Source: Mesorhizobium atlanticum (GTDB taxonomy: Bacteria; Pseudomonadota; Alphaproteobacteria; Rhizobiales; Rhizobiaceae). Taken from it: a stretch of DNA of 64,000 bases. The notes beneath the pieces are model-generated. The model was not told the DNA's origin, searched no databases, and saw only the letters and a list, made by a program, of their open reading frames with translations. The stretch spans positions 372,001-436,000 of the forward strand of contig NZ_QMBQ01000002.1 of NCBI RefSeq assembly GCF_003289965.1, given 5' to 3'. Each line of letters starts with the position of its first letter. Positions within the stretch are counted from its first letter, which is position 1. A program made the position numbers and the translations under genes. Positions 23,804 to 32,662 of the stretch are shown piece after piece.

Positions 23804-25447
23804 TCAGTGATCGATCGGGCCCTTGGGCGAGACAAGCGTCGTGCCCGCGGTGGTCGGGCGCTCGATCATGCGGCGCACGCGCGGCGGATTCTCGCCGCTG
23901 TGCAGCGCGCGGATGCGTTCGCCGACCACGGCATCGGCATGGGTGGCGCGGCGGTTGTGGCGGATGTACTCGACCCAGGTCGGCGTGTGGTAGTGCTCGA
24001 TCCACACGGATGGATTTTCGAGATCGCGCGCGAGCGTCCAGTTGCGCGCGCCGTCACGGCGGCGGATGCGGCCGCGCTCGGCCATGGTTGCCAGGAACTC
24101 CGGCACGTCCTGCTCGCGGATGATGTACTCGATCATGATGGCGATCGGGCCGCTGCGCGGCTTGAGGTCGAGCGAAAGCATCGGCTCCTTGAAGCGATTG
24201 AGCGGATCGAGGTTGAGGACCGTCTGCTTCGGCAATGGCAGGAAGAAACCGATCGCCGCGCCGGCAAGCATGGCGACCGCCGCCGCGATCAGCGCAATCT
24301 CGGCGCCATGCGCATCGGCAACGACGCCCCAGATCCAGCTTCCCAGCGCGATACCGCCGAAGGTCGCCGTCTGGTAGATCGACAGCACGCGGCCGACCAC
24401 CCAGCGCGGCGTGGACATCTGCACGGTGACGTTGAAGTGCGAGAGCGCGATCACCCAGCAGGCGCCGCCGATGAGCAGGCCCGCCGATGTCTGCCAGGCA
24501 TTGTGGCTGACGGCGGCGTTGAAGGCGCAGAGCGCGAAGCCGCAAAAGGCCATGCGCACCATCGCCTCGCTGGACAGCAACTGCCTGAGCCGCACGCTGA
24601 TCAGCGCGCCGCCGACCGCGCCGATGCCGAAGGCGCCGAGCATAATGCCGTAGGTCAGCGCGTCGCCCTTGACCACATCGCGCGCCACCAGCGGCAGCAG
24701 CGCCAGCACCGCGCCGGCGCTGAAGCCGAAGGCCGAGCCGCGCACCAGCACCTTGGCGATGTTGGGCGACATGGCGACATAGCGCAGGCCGGCGCCCATC
24801 GCGGCGCCCAGCGACTCGCGCGGCAGCGTCTGCTCGGGCAGAGCCGGCTTCCAGCGGGCGAGCACGACGATCAGGCCGATATAGCTGATGGCGTTGGCGG
24901 CGAAGGCCGCCGCGGCGCCCGCGGCGGCGACGATGACGCCGCCGATGGCCGGACCGACGCTGCGGGTAATGTTGAAGCCCAGCGAATTGAGCGCGACCGC
25001 CGCCGGCACCTTGGCGCGGGGCACCATGTCGCCGACCGACGCCTGCCATGACGGGCTGTTCAGCGCCGTGCCGCTGTCGATCAGGAAGGTGAAGGCCAGC
25101 AGCGTCCACGGCGTCATCCAGCCTTGCCAGGTGAACAAGGTCAGCAGCGCCGAGACGACCAGCATGAAGGTCTGCGCCACCAGCATCACCTTGCGGCGGT
25201 TGAAGCTGTCGGCGATGGCGCCGGCGACGAGCGCGAACAGCATGATCGGCAAGGTCGTCGAGGCCTGGACCAGCGCCACCTGATAGGACGAGGTGGCGAT
25301 CGTGGTCATCATCCAGGCGGCGCCGACGCCCTGGATCAGGCCGCCGAAATTCGACACCAGGCTGGCCGCCCAGACAGCGCGAAAGATGCCGTGCCGGAAC
25401 GGCGCCAGAGCGGAGACGCGTTCGCTTTCCGGCTCGTCGTCGATCAT
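23804..25447 (-). CDS. MFS exporter fused to a C-terminal ABM-like domain
   Basis: A 547-aa inner-membrane transporter of the EntS-like MFS_3 branch: twelve hydrophobic segments from about 20 to 405, with the first-loop pattern FRAVWAASLVSNFGGLIQGVGAAW. After the last segment a soluble domain of about 115 aa (MIEYIIREQDVPEFLATMAERG onward, then WIEHYHTPTWVEYIRHNRRAT) looks like an antibiotic-biosynthesis-monooxygenase barrel. Start taken as ATG 25447 with GAAGG upstream; ATG 25483 would add 12 residues. Convergent with the FAD gene, 12 bases between stops. The exported substrate is unknown. Confidence 0.88.
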   Translation of the reverse strand: MIDDEPESERVSALAPFRHGIFRAVWAASLVSNFGGLIQGVGAAWMMTTIATSSYQVALVQASTTLPIMLFALVAGAIADSFNRRKVMLVAQTFMLVVSALLTLFTWQGWMTPWTLLAFTFLIDSGTALNSPSWQASVGDMVPRAKVPAAVALNSLGFNITRSVGPAIGGVIVAAAGAAAAFAANAISYIGLIVVLARWKPALPEQTLPRESLGAAMGAGLRYVAMSPNIAKVLVRGSAFGFSAGAVLALLPLVARDVVKGDALTYGIMLGAFGIGAVGGALISVRLRQLLSSEAMVRMAFCGFALCAFNAAVSHNAWQTSAGLLIGGACWVIALSHFNVTVQMSTPRWVVGRVLSIYQTATFGGIALGSWIWGVVADAHGAEIALIAAAVAMLAGAAIGFFLPLPKQTVLNLDPLNRFKEPMLSLDLKPRSGPIAIMIEYIIREQDVPEFLATMAERGRIRRRDGARNWTLARDLENPSVWIEHYHTPTWVEYIRHNRRATHADAVVGERIRALHSGENPPRVRRMIERPTTAGTTLVSPKGPIDH

Positions 25448-25675
25448 GGTTGGGCCTTCGTCCGCAATACAGGCTCGCCGCACCCGAAGAGGGATGGCGA
25501 CTCGTCAAAGAGTGCGACCCAACAACAGGATGGCAAAGGCGAAAATGCGTCGGCGAAGCTTTAAGCCAAGCATCTCGCCGGTCTGGACCAACTTTTCGCT
25601 ATTGCGCGCCTTCGACCTCGGCCGGGCCTGTCGTCTCGCTGCTCCCGCGAAGCCCGAGCGCATGGTGGCCAGTCG

Positions 25676-25942
25676 TCAGAAACCGTGCTCGATGCGTTCG
25701 AAGATGACGTTGGTGAAGGCCGAGATCTGGCTGCCGATGAACGGGCCGGTCAGCGCCACCACGAGCATGATGGCGACGATCTTCGGCACGAAGGTCAGCG
25801 TGATTTCCTGGATCTGGGTCAGCGCCTGGATGAGCGCGATGCCGATACCGACCGCCATCGCCACAAGCACCACGGGGGCGGAGGCGGTGAGAACCGTCCA
25901 AACGGCGTACTGGACGATATCGAGGGCATCGGCCTCATTCAT
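25676..25942 (-). CDS. fliQ: Flagellar export gate protein FliQ
   Basis: An 88-aa protein with two membrane segments (about 16-40 and 52-75) around the loop QIQEITLTFVPK, diagnostic of FliQ. It joins FliP and FliR in the export gate. Last gene of the flgE-to-fliQ operon, separated from flgD by a palindromic repeat of about 100 bases. flhA, which normally follows, is 7.6 kb away. Confidence 0.95.
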   Translation of the reverse strand: MNEADALDIVQYAVWTVLTASAPVVLVAMAVGIGIALIQALTQIQEITLTFVPKIVAIMLVVALTGPFIGSQISAFTNVIFERIEHGF

Positions 25943-25966
25943 GCGGGCACACCCCGGCGGTCAGGC

Positions 25967-26068
25967 TAAAGCGCGTCGCGATCCTTCGGATTCGCTCCAT
26001 GCGCTTTAGGTCTTTGGTTTTACGCATGTCTTTATCCCGAAACCGGTTCCCACTTTCGGGAGACATGC
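25967..26068. repeat. RIME-type double-palindrome repeat between flgD and fliQ
   Basis: Two consecutive hairpins: TAAAGCGC (25967-25974) with GCGCTTTA (26001-26008), then GCATGTC (26024-26030) plus CCCGAAA (26036-26042) with TTTCGGG (26054-26060) plus GACATGC (26062-26068). The second palindrome around CCCGAAACCGGTTCCCAC is a sequence I recognise as abundant between genes in Rhizobiales. It is transcribed within the operon and may stabilise or process the flgD-fliQ mRNA. Confidence 0.85.
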
Positions 26069-26069
26069 T

Positions 26070-26477
26070 TCAGCTGGCCGGCTTGATCGACACGCCCGCG
26101 CCGACCGGGACCTTGGTGCCGTCCTGCAGCACGGCGATCAGGCCGTTGCTGGAGAGCGTTACCGAGGCTACCGTCCCGGTGGTCTTGCCGTCGGCCGAGG
26201 TGATCGTACGGCCGATCAGCGCGTCGGCCTGCGAGAGCGCCGAGGATTGCATGATCTGGTCAAGCTTGGTGTTGGTCTGCACCGACTGCTCGACCTGGGA
26301 GAAGGTGGCGAGCTGCGCGACATATTGCGTCGAATCCATCGGCTTGGTCGGATCCTGGTTCTTCATCTCGGCGATCAACAGCTTCAGGAACGACTGATAA
26401 TCCACCGCCGTCTTCGAGGTCTTCTGGCTGGCCTGGTTGGCGCCAACCGGGATCGTTGTCGTCATGTCGACGGCCAT
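26070..26477 (-). CDS. flgD: Flagellar hook capping protein FlgD (short form)
   Basis: A 135-aa hook-cap protein that directs FlgE polymerisation. The conserved N-terminal region includes DYQSFLKLLIAEMKNQDPTKPMDS (about 28-51) and FSQVEQSVQTN. It lacks the large C-terminal Tudor/Fn3 domain of enterobacterial FlgD, which is normal for rhizobia. One base separates its start from the flbT stop codon. Confidence 0.93.
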   Translation of the reverse strand: MAVDMTTTIPVGANQASQKTSKTAVDYQSFLKLLIAEMKNQDPTKPMDSTQYVAQLATFSQVEQSVQTNTKLDQIMQSSALSQADALIGRTITSADGKTTGTVASVTLSSNGLIAVLQDGTKVPVGAGVSIKPAS

Positions 26478-26478
26478 C

Positions 26479-26916
26479 TTATGCTCCTACAGCCAGTGCG
26501 CGCGGCGCTTCGGGAATGTCGTCGTCGGCTTCGAGCGCCTTGCGCTCGAGCGGATAGAGCGCGCGGATCGCCTTCAGCGCCTCGTAGATCTCGTCCTCGC
26601 CGACCATGCGGTCGATCTGCTTCAGGCTGTTGCAGATGTCCTGGTTGTCGAAGCTTGCGATCAGCATCGGCAGCGAGCGGCGGAACATTTCACGAGCCTC
26701 CGCGGCGCCCGCCGGGTTGATCAGCATGATCTGCACGATGAAATAGAGCTGCCTGAGCGGCGTCGAGGCCTGGTCGGCCTGAATCACATGGCTTTCGAGC
26801 AGGAACTGCACATCGTTCATCAGCTCGATGGTGACCTTGCGGTCGACGCGGATGACCGCGCCGTTGATATAGATCTTCTCGTTGGGCTTCAGCGAGATCT
26901 TCAGCGTGTTGGTCAT
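26479..26916 (-). CDS. flbT: FlbT, post-transcriptional regulator of flagellin
   Basis: A 145-aa protein of the alphaproteobacterial FlbT family, which in Caulobacter binds the 5' untranslated region of flagellin mRNA and promotes its decay until the hook is finished. Family blocks: SLKPNEKIYINGAVIRVDRK (6-25) and PLRQLYFIVQIMLINP. Start ATG 26916 overlaps the flaF stop by 4 bases. A hairpin in the leader of the flagellin gene at 41622 is a candidate target. Confidence 0.95.
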   Translation of the reverse strand: MTNTLKISLKPNEKIYINGAVIRVDRKVTIELMNDVQFLLESHVIQADQASTPLRQLYFIVQIMLINPAGAAEAREMFRRSLPMLIASFDNQDICNSLKQIDRMVGEDEIYEALKAIRALYPLERKALEADDDIPEAPRALAVGA

Positions 26917-27260
26917 TGGATGCCGTCTCGGATGATCTGGGAGACCTCGATCAATCCTTCGAAATTGTTGGTGCGGCCCTGGCGGATATCTTCCGTCTCG
27001 CGCAGCAGCCACAGGCCGATGGAGATCAGGTTGGCGCGCAGCTCCTTGGGGAGCGCGTTGTCGCTGGAGCCGAGATCCTCGACGAAAGTGGTCCAGATGC
27101 GGTTGGTGAAGTGCAGCGCCTCGACCGCCTCCATGGAGTCGGTGCCGACCGCGGCGGCCGCCGCCAGCATGTCGATCGAGCGCGTGAGCAACTGCCGCTC
27201 CCGGTCCTTGGCATCGGCGACGGAGTCGGTCTGGATGTCGGCGTAGGAGAATTGATACAT
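26913..27260 (-). CDS. flaF: FlaF, flagellin synthesis activator
   Basis: A 115-aa FlaF-family protein (MYQFSYADI, LTRSIDMLAAAAAVGTDSME, NRIWTTFVEDLG). FlaF opposes FlbT and is needed for flagellin translation or export in alphaproteobacteria. The flaF-flbT pair is translationally coupled, as in other rhizobia. Typical length; plain ATG start. Confidence 0.95.
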   Translation of the reverse strand: MYQFSYADIQTDSVADAKDRERQLLTRSIDMLAAAAAVGTDSMEAVEALHFTNRIWTTFVEDLGSSDNALPKELRANLISIGLWLLRETEDIRQGRTNNFEGLIEVSQIIRDGIQ

Positions 27261-27291
27261 CGTCGGCGCTCTGGCGTTCCGGTTTACGTGT

Positions 27292-28341
27292 TCAAGTCAG
27301 ATAGTTGAGCAGGCTGAGCTGCTGCAGACGCGCGGTCAAGGCAAAGGATGTCTCGATATGCTGTGTCAGGTCGGCCACGCGGGTCGCCGCTTCCGCGGGG
27401 TCGACGCCTTCGAGATCAACGATGTGCTTCTCGAAGAGGTCGACCTGGGTCTTCATGCGGTCGCTGGCATCGGACACGCGCTGCTGGGCTATGCCCGTCT
27501 CGGCCCGTATCTGGGTGATGCCGCCGATGGCTTCGCCGACCAGCGCCTGCGCGCGGCTGACGACAGCGTTCTGCGCAGCCTCGCTGATGCTGCCGGTCAT
27601 CAGGCTGCTGACCATGGCGGCCGCCATGGCGAGCTTGCGGATGCCTTGGTCGTTGGCGCTGACCGAGGTCTGGGTGGTCTCGTTGAGCGAAATGCGGCTG
27701 GTGATCTGCTCGTCGGTGGCGCTCGACCAGTTGGCCTGCCAGCCGGAGCCGAGGAATTGCGGCTCGACCTGCGTGGTGATGAAGTTGTCCATCTGCGCGG
27801 CGGTGATGTTGGCCGCAGCCGGGTCGGTCTGAGTGAAGCCGAAATAGCTGGTGAAAGCGGCGTCGAACGCCGCCTTGGCCGGCGAGCCGGCGGCGTTGAA
27901 ATCGTCGATCGGCTTGACGTCGGTGTTGGTGCCGGCAAACAGATATTCGCCGTTGACGCTGGTGTTCAGGATGCCGGTCATCTGCTGCAGCGCCGAGGCG
28001 CCGGCGGTCTGCAGGATGCTGGTCGAAGAGTCGCCGGAGACGCCGCTGGTCAGCGCCGACAGGAAGCTCTGTGCGCTGTTGGCGATCTGGCCGAGGGAAT
28101 CCTGGGTCGATTTCAGGCGCGCCGTCACGAGCGCGTTGGAATCGACAATGCCGTTCAGCCGGTCGAGATCGCGCTGGAAGGTGACGGCCTGGGTCGTGCG
28201 GCTGCCGAGCGCCAGGCCGATATCTGCGACCGTGCCGGTCTGTGATTCCTTCGTCGCCTTGACGAGGTCGGCCTGCATCCTCGCCTGCTGGTAGCGCAGC
28301 GCGTTGGAAATGGCGGCTGAGGAAACGCCTGTCGCTTTCAT
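27292..28341 (-). CDS. flgL: Hook-filament junction protein FlgL
   Basis: A 349-aa flagellin-like protein linking hook and filament (HAP3). The N-terminal coiled-coil region begins ATGVSSAAISNALRYQQARMQ and the C-terminal helix ends TARLQQLSLLNYLT, the usual paired helices. It follows flgK by 3 bases. Exported through the flagellar gate, probably with the FlgN-like chaperone. Confidence 0.92.
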   Translation of the reverse strand: MKATGVSSAAISNALRYQQARMQADLVKATKESQTGTVADIGLALGSRTTQAVTFQRDLDRLNGIVDSNALVTARLKSTQDSLGQIANSAQSFLSALTSGVSGDSSTSILQTAGASALQQMTGILNTSVNGEYLFAGTNTDVKPIDDFNAAGSPAKAAFDAAFTSYFGFTQTDPAAANITAAQMDNFITTQVEPQFLGSGWQANWSSATDEQITSRISLNETTQTSVSANDQGIRKLAMAAAMVSSLMTGSISEAAQNAVVSRAQALVGEAIGGITQIRAETGIAQQRVSDASDRMKTQVDLFEKHIVDLEGVDPAEAATRVADLTQHIETSFALTARLQQLSLLNYLT

Positions 28342-28344
28342 GAA

Positions 28345-29799
28345 CTATCCCACCGCGGCCAACAGGGAGTCCAGCATGTCGCCCACCGTTTTCATCATAT
28401 GCGCCGATGCCTGATAGGTGTGCTCGAGGTCGAGAAGCAGGGACATCTCCTGATCGACATTGACCCCGGTGTCGTTGGACAGCGCCTCGGCCGTGCGTGC
28501 CGCCAGCGCCTGTTTGCTGTCGGCATTGGTCGAGGCCTGCTGGCGCACGCCCTCGAACCAGCCGATGGCATTGGCTGCATAGTCGGAGACGCCCGAGCTG
28601 ACGGCGATGCCGGTGGAAGTGTCGAAGGCCATCGGCTGATCCAGCTTGCTGCCATAACCGATCAGCAGGTCCGCATAGGAGGCGCCGCCGCTGGTGTTGG
28701 CGACATAGGCCGCGCCGTTGGCGCCGCCGTCGCGCAACAGCGCGGGGTTGCCGCCGGCGCTCGGATCGAAGGCGGCGTTGACGCTGATCGACCCGGCGAG
28801 GCCGTCGACCAGGGTGCCGGCGGCCGGAATCGCCGGGGCCCCCGACCATGTGAACAAGCCGGTCGCATCGGGCTGCGACGGCGCGGTTTCGGCAAATGCC
28901 GTGATCAGGCCGCGCGCGATTTCGTCGAGCTGGCTTTGCATGGTCGAGGCGACGCCGTCGCGCAGCTTCAACAGGCCCGCAAGCTTGCCGTCGGCGGTGG
29001 TGTTGTCGCCGATGCCCGCGGAAACCGGCACGTTGTCGATGTAGATCGTGTTGCCGGGCGTGCCGGCCGAATAGCCGGACGATGGCGTGAAGGTCACCGA
29101 ACGCGGCACGGTCTCGAACAGCGTCGTGCCGTCCCTGGTGGTGATGACCATGTCGTTGTCGCCGCGCGTGAAGGTCGAGATCGGGACATATTCCGATATC
29201 TTCTTCAAAAGGGCGTCGCGCTGGTCGAGCGCGTCGGATACGTCCGTGCCCGAGCGGGTGCCCGAGATAACGGCCTTGTTGGCGTCCTGGAACTGGCTGA
29301 GCAGCGAGTTGAGATCGTTGACGGCCGTGGCGATCTGGCTGTCCGCCTGGGTGCGGAAATCCTGGATCGCCTTGGTGCCGCTGTTCAGCGAATTCACCAC
29401 CTGCTTGGCGGCGTCGACGACGCTGGTGCCAAGGTTCTGGTTCGACGGCGTTGTGGCATAGAGCTGCAGGGCTTTCTGCAGGTTGGCGATTGCCGTCGAG
29501 GGCGATGACGCATTGTCGACCCCGTTGACCGACAGATCGAGCTGATCCATGCCGTCGTAAAGCGCGCTCTGGCCGCTCCATGCCGACAGCGCCGAAAGGT
29601 TCTGGCGGAACAGAAGGTCATTCGCGGTACGCTGGATTTCCACCGCCCTGGCGCCGGGCGCCGTGCTGGTCACCACGGCGATGCGCCGGGTGTAGTCCGG
29701 GTTCGACGCATCGGCCACATTGCGCGATACGACGCTGGTTTGCTTGGACGTGGCCAGAAGCGCCGACTGGGCAATGCTTAGTGCGGAGGAAAGCGACAT
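28345..29799 (-). CDS. flgK: Hook-filament junction protein FlgK
   Basis: A 484-aa HAP1 protein. N-terminus: SALSIAQSALLATSKQTSVVSRNVADASNPDYTRR region (4-38), the rod/hook motif; C-terminus: MSLLLDLEHTYQASAHMMKTVGDMLDSLL, the conserved terminal helix. Length normal. Lies 30 bases after flgE. Confidence 0.94.
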   Translation of the reverse strand: MSLSSALSIAQSALLATSKQTSVVSRNVADASNPDYTRRIAVVTSTAPGARAVEIQRTANDLLFRQNLSALSAWSGQSALYDGMDQLDLSVNGVDNASSPSTAIANLQKALQLYATTPSNQNLGTSVVDAAKQVVNSLNSGTKAIQDFRTQADSQIATAVNDLNSLLSQFQDANKAVISGTRSGTDVSDALDQRDALLKKISEYVPISTFTRGDNDMVITTRDGTTLFETVPRSVTFTPSSGYSAGTPGNTIYIDNVPVSAGIGDNTTADGKLAGLLKLRDGVASTMQSQLDEIARGLITAFAETAPSQPDATGLFTWSGAPAIPAAGTLVDGLAGSISVNAAFDPSAGGNPALLRDGGANGAAYVANTSGGASYADLLIGYGSKLDQPMAFDTSTGIAVSSGVSDYAANAIGWFEGVRQQASTNADSKQALAARTAEALSNDTGVNVDQEMSLLLDLEHTYQASAHMMKTVGDMLDSLLAAVG

Positions 29800-29829
29800 G
29801 CTGATCTTTCACGGGGCGGCGCCCGTCGT

Positions 29830-31086
29830 TTATCTCTTCAGGTTGACGAGGACGTCCATCAGGTCCGAGCCGGTCTGGAAGACCTTGGAATTGGCGGTGT
29901 AGCTGCGCTGCGCCGCAATCATGTTGGTCAGTTCCTCGGCGATATCGACGTTGGAATTTTCAAGCGCTCCGGAGACGATGGAGCCGAGCTTGCCCTCATT
30001 GGCAAAGCCGATATGGACCGCGCCGGAATCGGTGCTCTCCACATAGATGTTGCCGGGCATGGCGGTGAGGTTGTCGGGGCTCTGAACGTCGGCCAGCGGG
30101 ATCTTGTAAAGCGCCTTGGTCGAGCCGTCGGCGAACTGCGCGTAGATGACGCCGTCCTGGCCGATCTGGACCTTCTGGATGGAGCTCGGCGCGTTGCCGT
30201 TGACCTTGGCGTCGGCGACGGTGAAGCCGGCGCCGAGCTGTGTCAGCTTGGCGAGATCGAGGTTGAGGGTCTGGCCGCCCGGAACGGTGAAGGAAACGCC
30301 CGTGGTTGCGCCGGTGAGCTTGCCGGTGGTGGTGTCGAAGGTGAGGTTGGCCGTACCCAGCGCGCCGCCCGTATAGGGGAAGGAGGTGCCCGGCGTCGCC
30401 TTCGACTGGTCGAAGACCGCGACCTCCCAAGTGCCGGCGCCGGTGTTGGTGAAGTAGACGTCGAGCAGTTTCTTGTTGCCGAGATTGTCGTAGGCGACCA
30501 GCGAGGTTTTCGACGTGTATTGGGCGGTCGCACTGTTGGTGGAGGGCAGACTGCCGGCCGCGACCGGAGTGGCGCCCGCCGGCAGGTTGCCGCTGAAGAT
30601 GCCTTCCGTGCTCGGGGTCGCTGTCATTTCCTGGTCGGAGATCTGCACCGGCACGAGGCCTTCGAAGCCGTTGGCGGTCGCGGCCGGATCGCCATTGGCG
30701 TAGTCGTAGGCCATGAGCTGGTAGCCCGCGGCATTGACCAGCCGGCCTTGCGCATCCGGGACGAAGGAGCCGGCGCGGGTCAGATAGGGCGTGCCGCTGG
30801 CATCCTGCACGACGAAGAAGCCGTCGCCGTTTACGGCGAGATCCGACACCGAAGTGGTGTAGGTCATGACGCCCTGCGTGCTGATGGCCGAGCGGATCGT
30901 CGTCGTCACGCCGCCGGAATTATAGGCGCCGCCGGTGCCGGGCATGATCAGTGACGAGAACTCTGCCGAAGAGCGCTTGTAGCCGGTGGTGTCGGAGTTG
31001 GCGATGTTGTCGGCCACCGTGGACAAGCGGTTGGCCTGCGCGTTCATACCGGAAACGCCGGTCCGCATCATTCCGTAGAGGCTCAT
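29830..31086 (-). CDS. flgE: Flagellar hook protein FlgE
   Basis: A 418-aa hook subunit. N-terminal rod motif GMNAQANRLSTVADNIANSDTTGYKR region (14-39); C-terminal helix SNVDIAEELTNMIAAQRSYTANSKVFQTGSDLMD region. The middle region is the variable hook surface. First gene of the flgE-flgK-flgL-flaF-flbT-flgD-fliQ set, 91 bases downstream of rem, a known activator of such genes in Sinorhizobium. Confidence 0.95.
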   Translation of the reverse strand: MSLYGMMRTGVSGMNAQANRLSTVADNIANSDTTGYKRSSAEFSSLIMPGTGGAYNSGGVTTTIRSAISTQGVMTYTTSVSDLAVNGDGFFVVQDASGTPYLTRAGSFVPDAQGRLVNAAGYQLMAYDYANGDPAATANGFEGLVPVQISDQEMTATPSTEGIFSGNLPAGATPVAAGSLPSTNSATAQYTSKTSLVAYDNLGNKKLLDVYFTNTGAGTWEVAVFDQSKATPGTSFPYTGGALGTANLTFDTTTGKLTGATTGVSFTVPGGQTLNLDLAKLTQLGAGFTVADAKVNGNAPSSIQKVQIGQDGVIYAQFADGSTKALYKIPLADVQSPDNLTAMPGNIYVESTDSGAVHIGFANEGKLGSIVSGALENSNVDIAEELTNMIAAQRSYTANSKVFQTGSDLMDVLVNLKR

Positions 31087-31177
31087 CGATGGATCTCCGC
31101 AGTGCCTGGGTAGGAGGCCATAAAACTATGCCTCGTGTCTTGCGCGAGGCTGGCGCGGGATGTGCCTCGGGCGGCCA

Positions 31178-31846
31178 TCAAAACACCAGCCGATAGCCGA
31201 GAAACCGCTTGGAATCGATCGGGTCGTGGCCGAGCTTCTCGCGCAGCTTCTTGCGCAGCTTCGAGATGTGACTCTCCACCACGTTCTCCTCGACCTCCTC
31301 GTCGAAGATGCCGTAGATGGCGTTGAAGACCTGCGTCTTGGTCACGCGCCGGCCGCGGTTGCTGGCCAGATATTCCAGGATGCGACGCTCGCGCCGCGGC
31401 AGCGGCAGCGGCTCGCCGTCGATCTCCGGATCGCGGCCATCCATGAAGATGCGCATCGAGCCGACCTCGGTGTAGGCGGCCTCTTCGGAGCCGCGGCGGC
31501 GAATGGCGGTGATGCGGGCAAGGATCTCGCGGATATGGACTGGCTTGCGGACGACGTCGTCGACGCCGCTCTCGAACAGCCGCAACGTATGTTCGAGCGA
31601 GTGATGCTCGCTGAGCGCGATCACCGGCGCGCCGGTCCGGTCGCGGATCTGGCGCGGCGATACCGCGCCCTCGCGGCAGTCGCCGATGAGAAAGGCCCTG
31701 ACGGATCTGAGATCAGTGTCGGCGGCGGAACTCACCCACTCGCCGAATTCGCCCGGCGCGAAGCCGGCCGTGGCCACGCCCTCGCGATCGAAAAGTGAGG
31801 AGTAGCCCTCTGTCACGAGCTCTCGCTCGTCAACGATCACGATCAT
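31178..31846 (-). CDS. rem: Rem, OmpR-type regulator of exponential-phase motility
   Basis: A 222-aa response-regulator-like activator. The receiver half (1-118) keeps Asp6, a candidate phosphoacceptor Asp56 in FLIGDCREG and the Lys of VVRKPVH, though the acceptor strand is atypical. The DNA-binding half has [22 protein letters not shown] and [20 protein letters not shown]. In Sinorhizobium, Rem is made under VisNR control and switches on late flagellar genes. GGAGG precedes the ATG. The 222-base gap upstream (31847-32068) is AT-rich compared with its surroundings and should contain its promoter. Confidence 0.9.
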   Translation of the reverse strand: MIVIVDERELVTEGYSSLFDREGVATAGFAPGEFGEWVSSAADTDLRSVRAFLIGDCREGAVSPRQIRDRTGAPVIALSEHHSLEHTLRLFESGVDDVVRKPVHIREILARITAIRRRGSEEAAYTEVGSMRIFMDGRDPEIDGEPLPLPRRERRILEYLASNRGRRVTKTQVFNAIYGIFDEEVEENVVESHISKLRKKLREKLGHDPIDSKRFLGYRLVF

Positions 31847-32068
31847 CGGCCCGCCCTCCGAATCAATTCATTTGCCCCGTGGGGAAAGGGGTAGCCGGGT
31901 CGACGAATCCTGAAAAACCATCATTTCTTGTAGCTATTTTCTTGGGAGTTTTTTTGGGGGCCGTAATAAAAGCGGTTGTGCAAGTGTATTCGTGCCAGCT
32001 GTCGGCGAATGAATATTGACGCCGTCGGACAGGCCGGCGCGGGCCGATCGGCATTCAGGAATGAGCAA

Positions 32069-32662
32069 CTATTGATTGCAGAATGCGCTGGCATTCGGCG
32101 TCCACCTGCCGAAGCCGGTGGCGACCATGTTGGCGATGACGCGGCAGACATAGACCTTCTGCGCCGGGTCGTTGTCAGGGCCGGCATGGTAGCGGGCGAC
32201 GGCCATCGACCAGGTCATGTGCCGGGCGTGCAGGGCGGCCAGGAAGCGTGCGGCATAGTCGACATTCTGATGCGGGTCGAGCATGTCCTCGACGCTGCGG
32301 AAATGGTCGCCATGATAGTGCTGGTTGATCTGCATGCAGCCGAGGTCGATCAGCACCTTGCCTTCGCGGCGGGCATTCTCGAAGGTCGCCAGCGCCTCGC
32401 CACGGCTGCGTGGGAACACAGCTTTTCCCTCTATATTCAATGCATTAGGCTGAAGGCTGCCTTTCTTTCCGGTCTCTGTCAGGCCGACCGCATAAAGAAT
32501 GCCGGCCGGCACGCCGTAGCGATCCGCGGCGCGCAGTATCTCCGGCTCGCACGGGTTTGTGGCGGCGGCGTTGGCAGCGCCTGCCGCGAAGCTAGATATA
32601 CATATCGTCGCCAGCGCGCTCGCGAAGAGGCGAAGCCGGGCGAGCGAATTCCTGTGCGCCAT
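32069..32662 (-). CDS. Exported lytic transglycosylase of the flagellar cluster
   Basis: A 197-aa protein with a signal peptide (about 1-32, ending AAGAANA-AA) and an SLT domain: ILRAADRYGVPAGILYAVGLTETGKKG with the catalytic Glu in GLTETG, then DLGCMQINQHYHGDHF and VARYHAGPDN. It cuts peptidoglycan so the rod can pass, complementing the muramidase-free FlgJ. Start ATG 32662 gives a clean signal peptide but overlaps the end of fliK by 71 bases; a shorter start would damage the signal. Confidence 0.87.
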   Translation of the reverse strand: MAHRNSLARLRLFASALATICISSFAAGAANAAATNPCEPEILRAADRYGVPAGILYAVGLTETGKKGSLQPNALNIEGKAVFPRSRGEALATFENARREGKVLIDLGCMQINQHYHGDHFRSVEDMLDPHQNVDYAARFLAALHARHMTWSMAVARYHAGPDNDPAQKVYVCRVIANMVATGFGRWTPNASAFCNQ

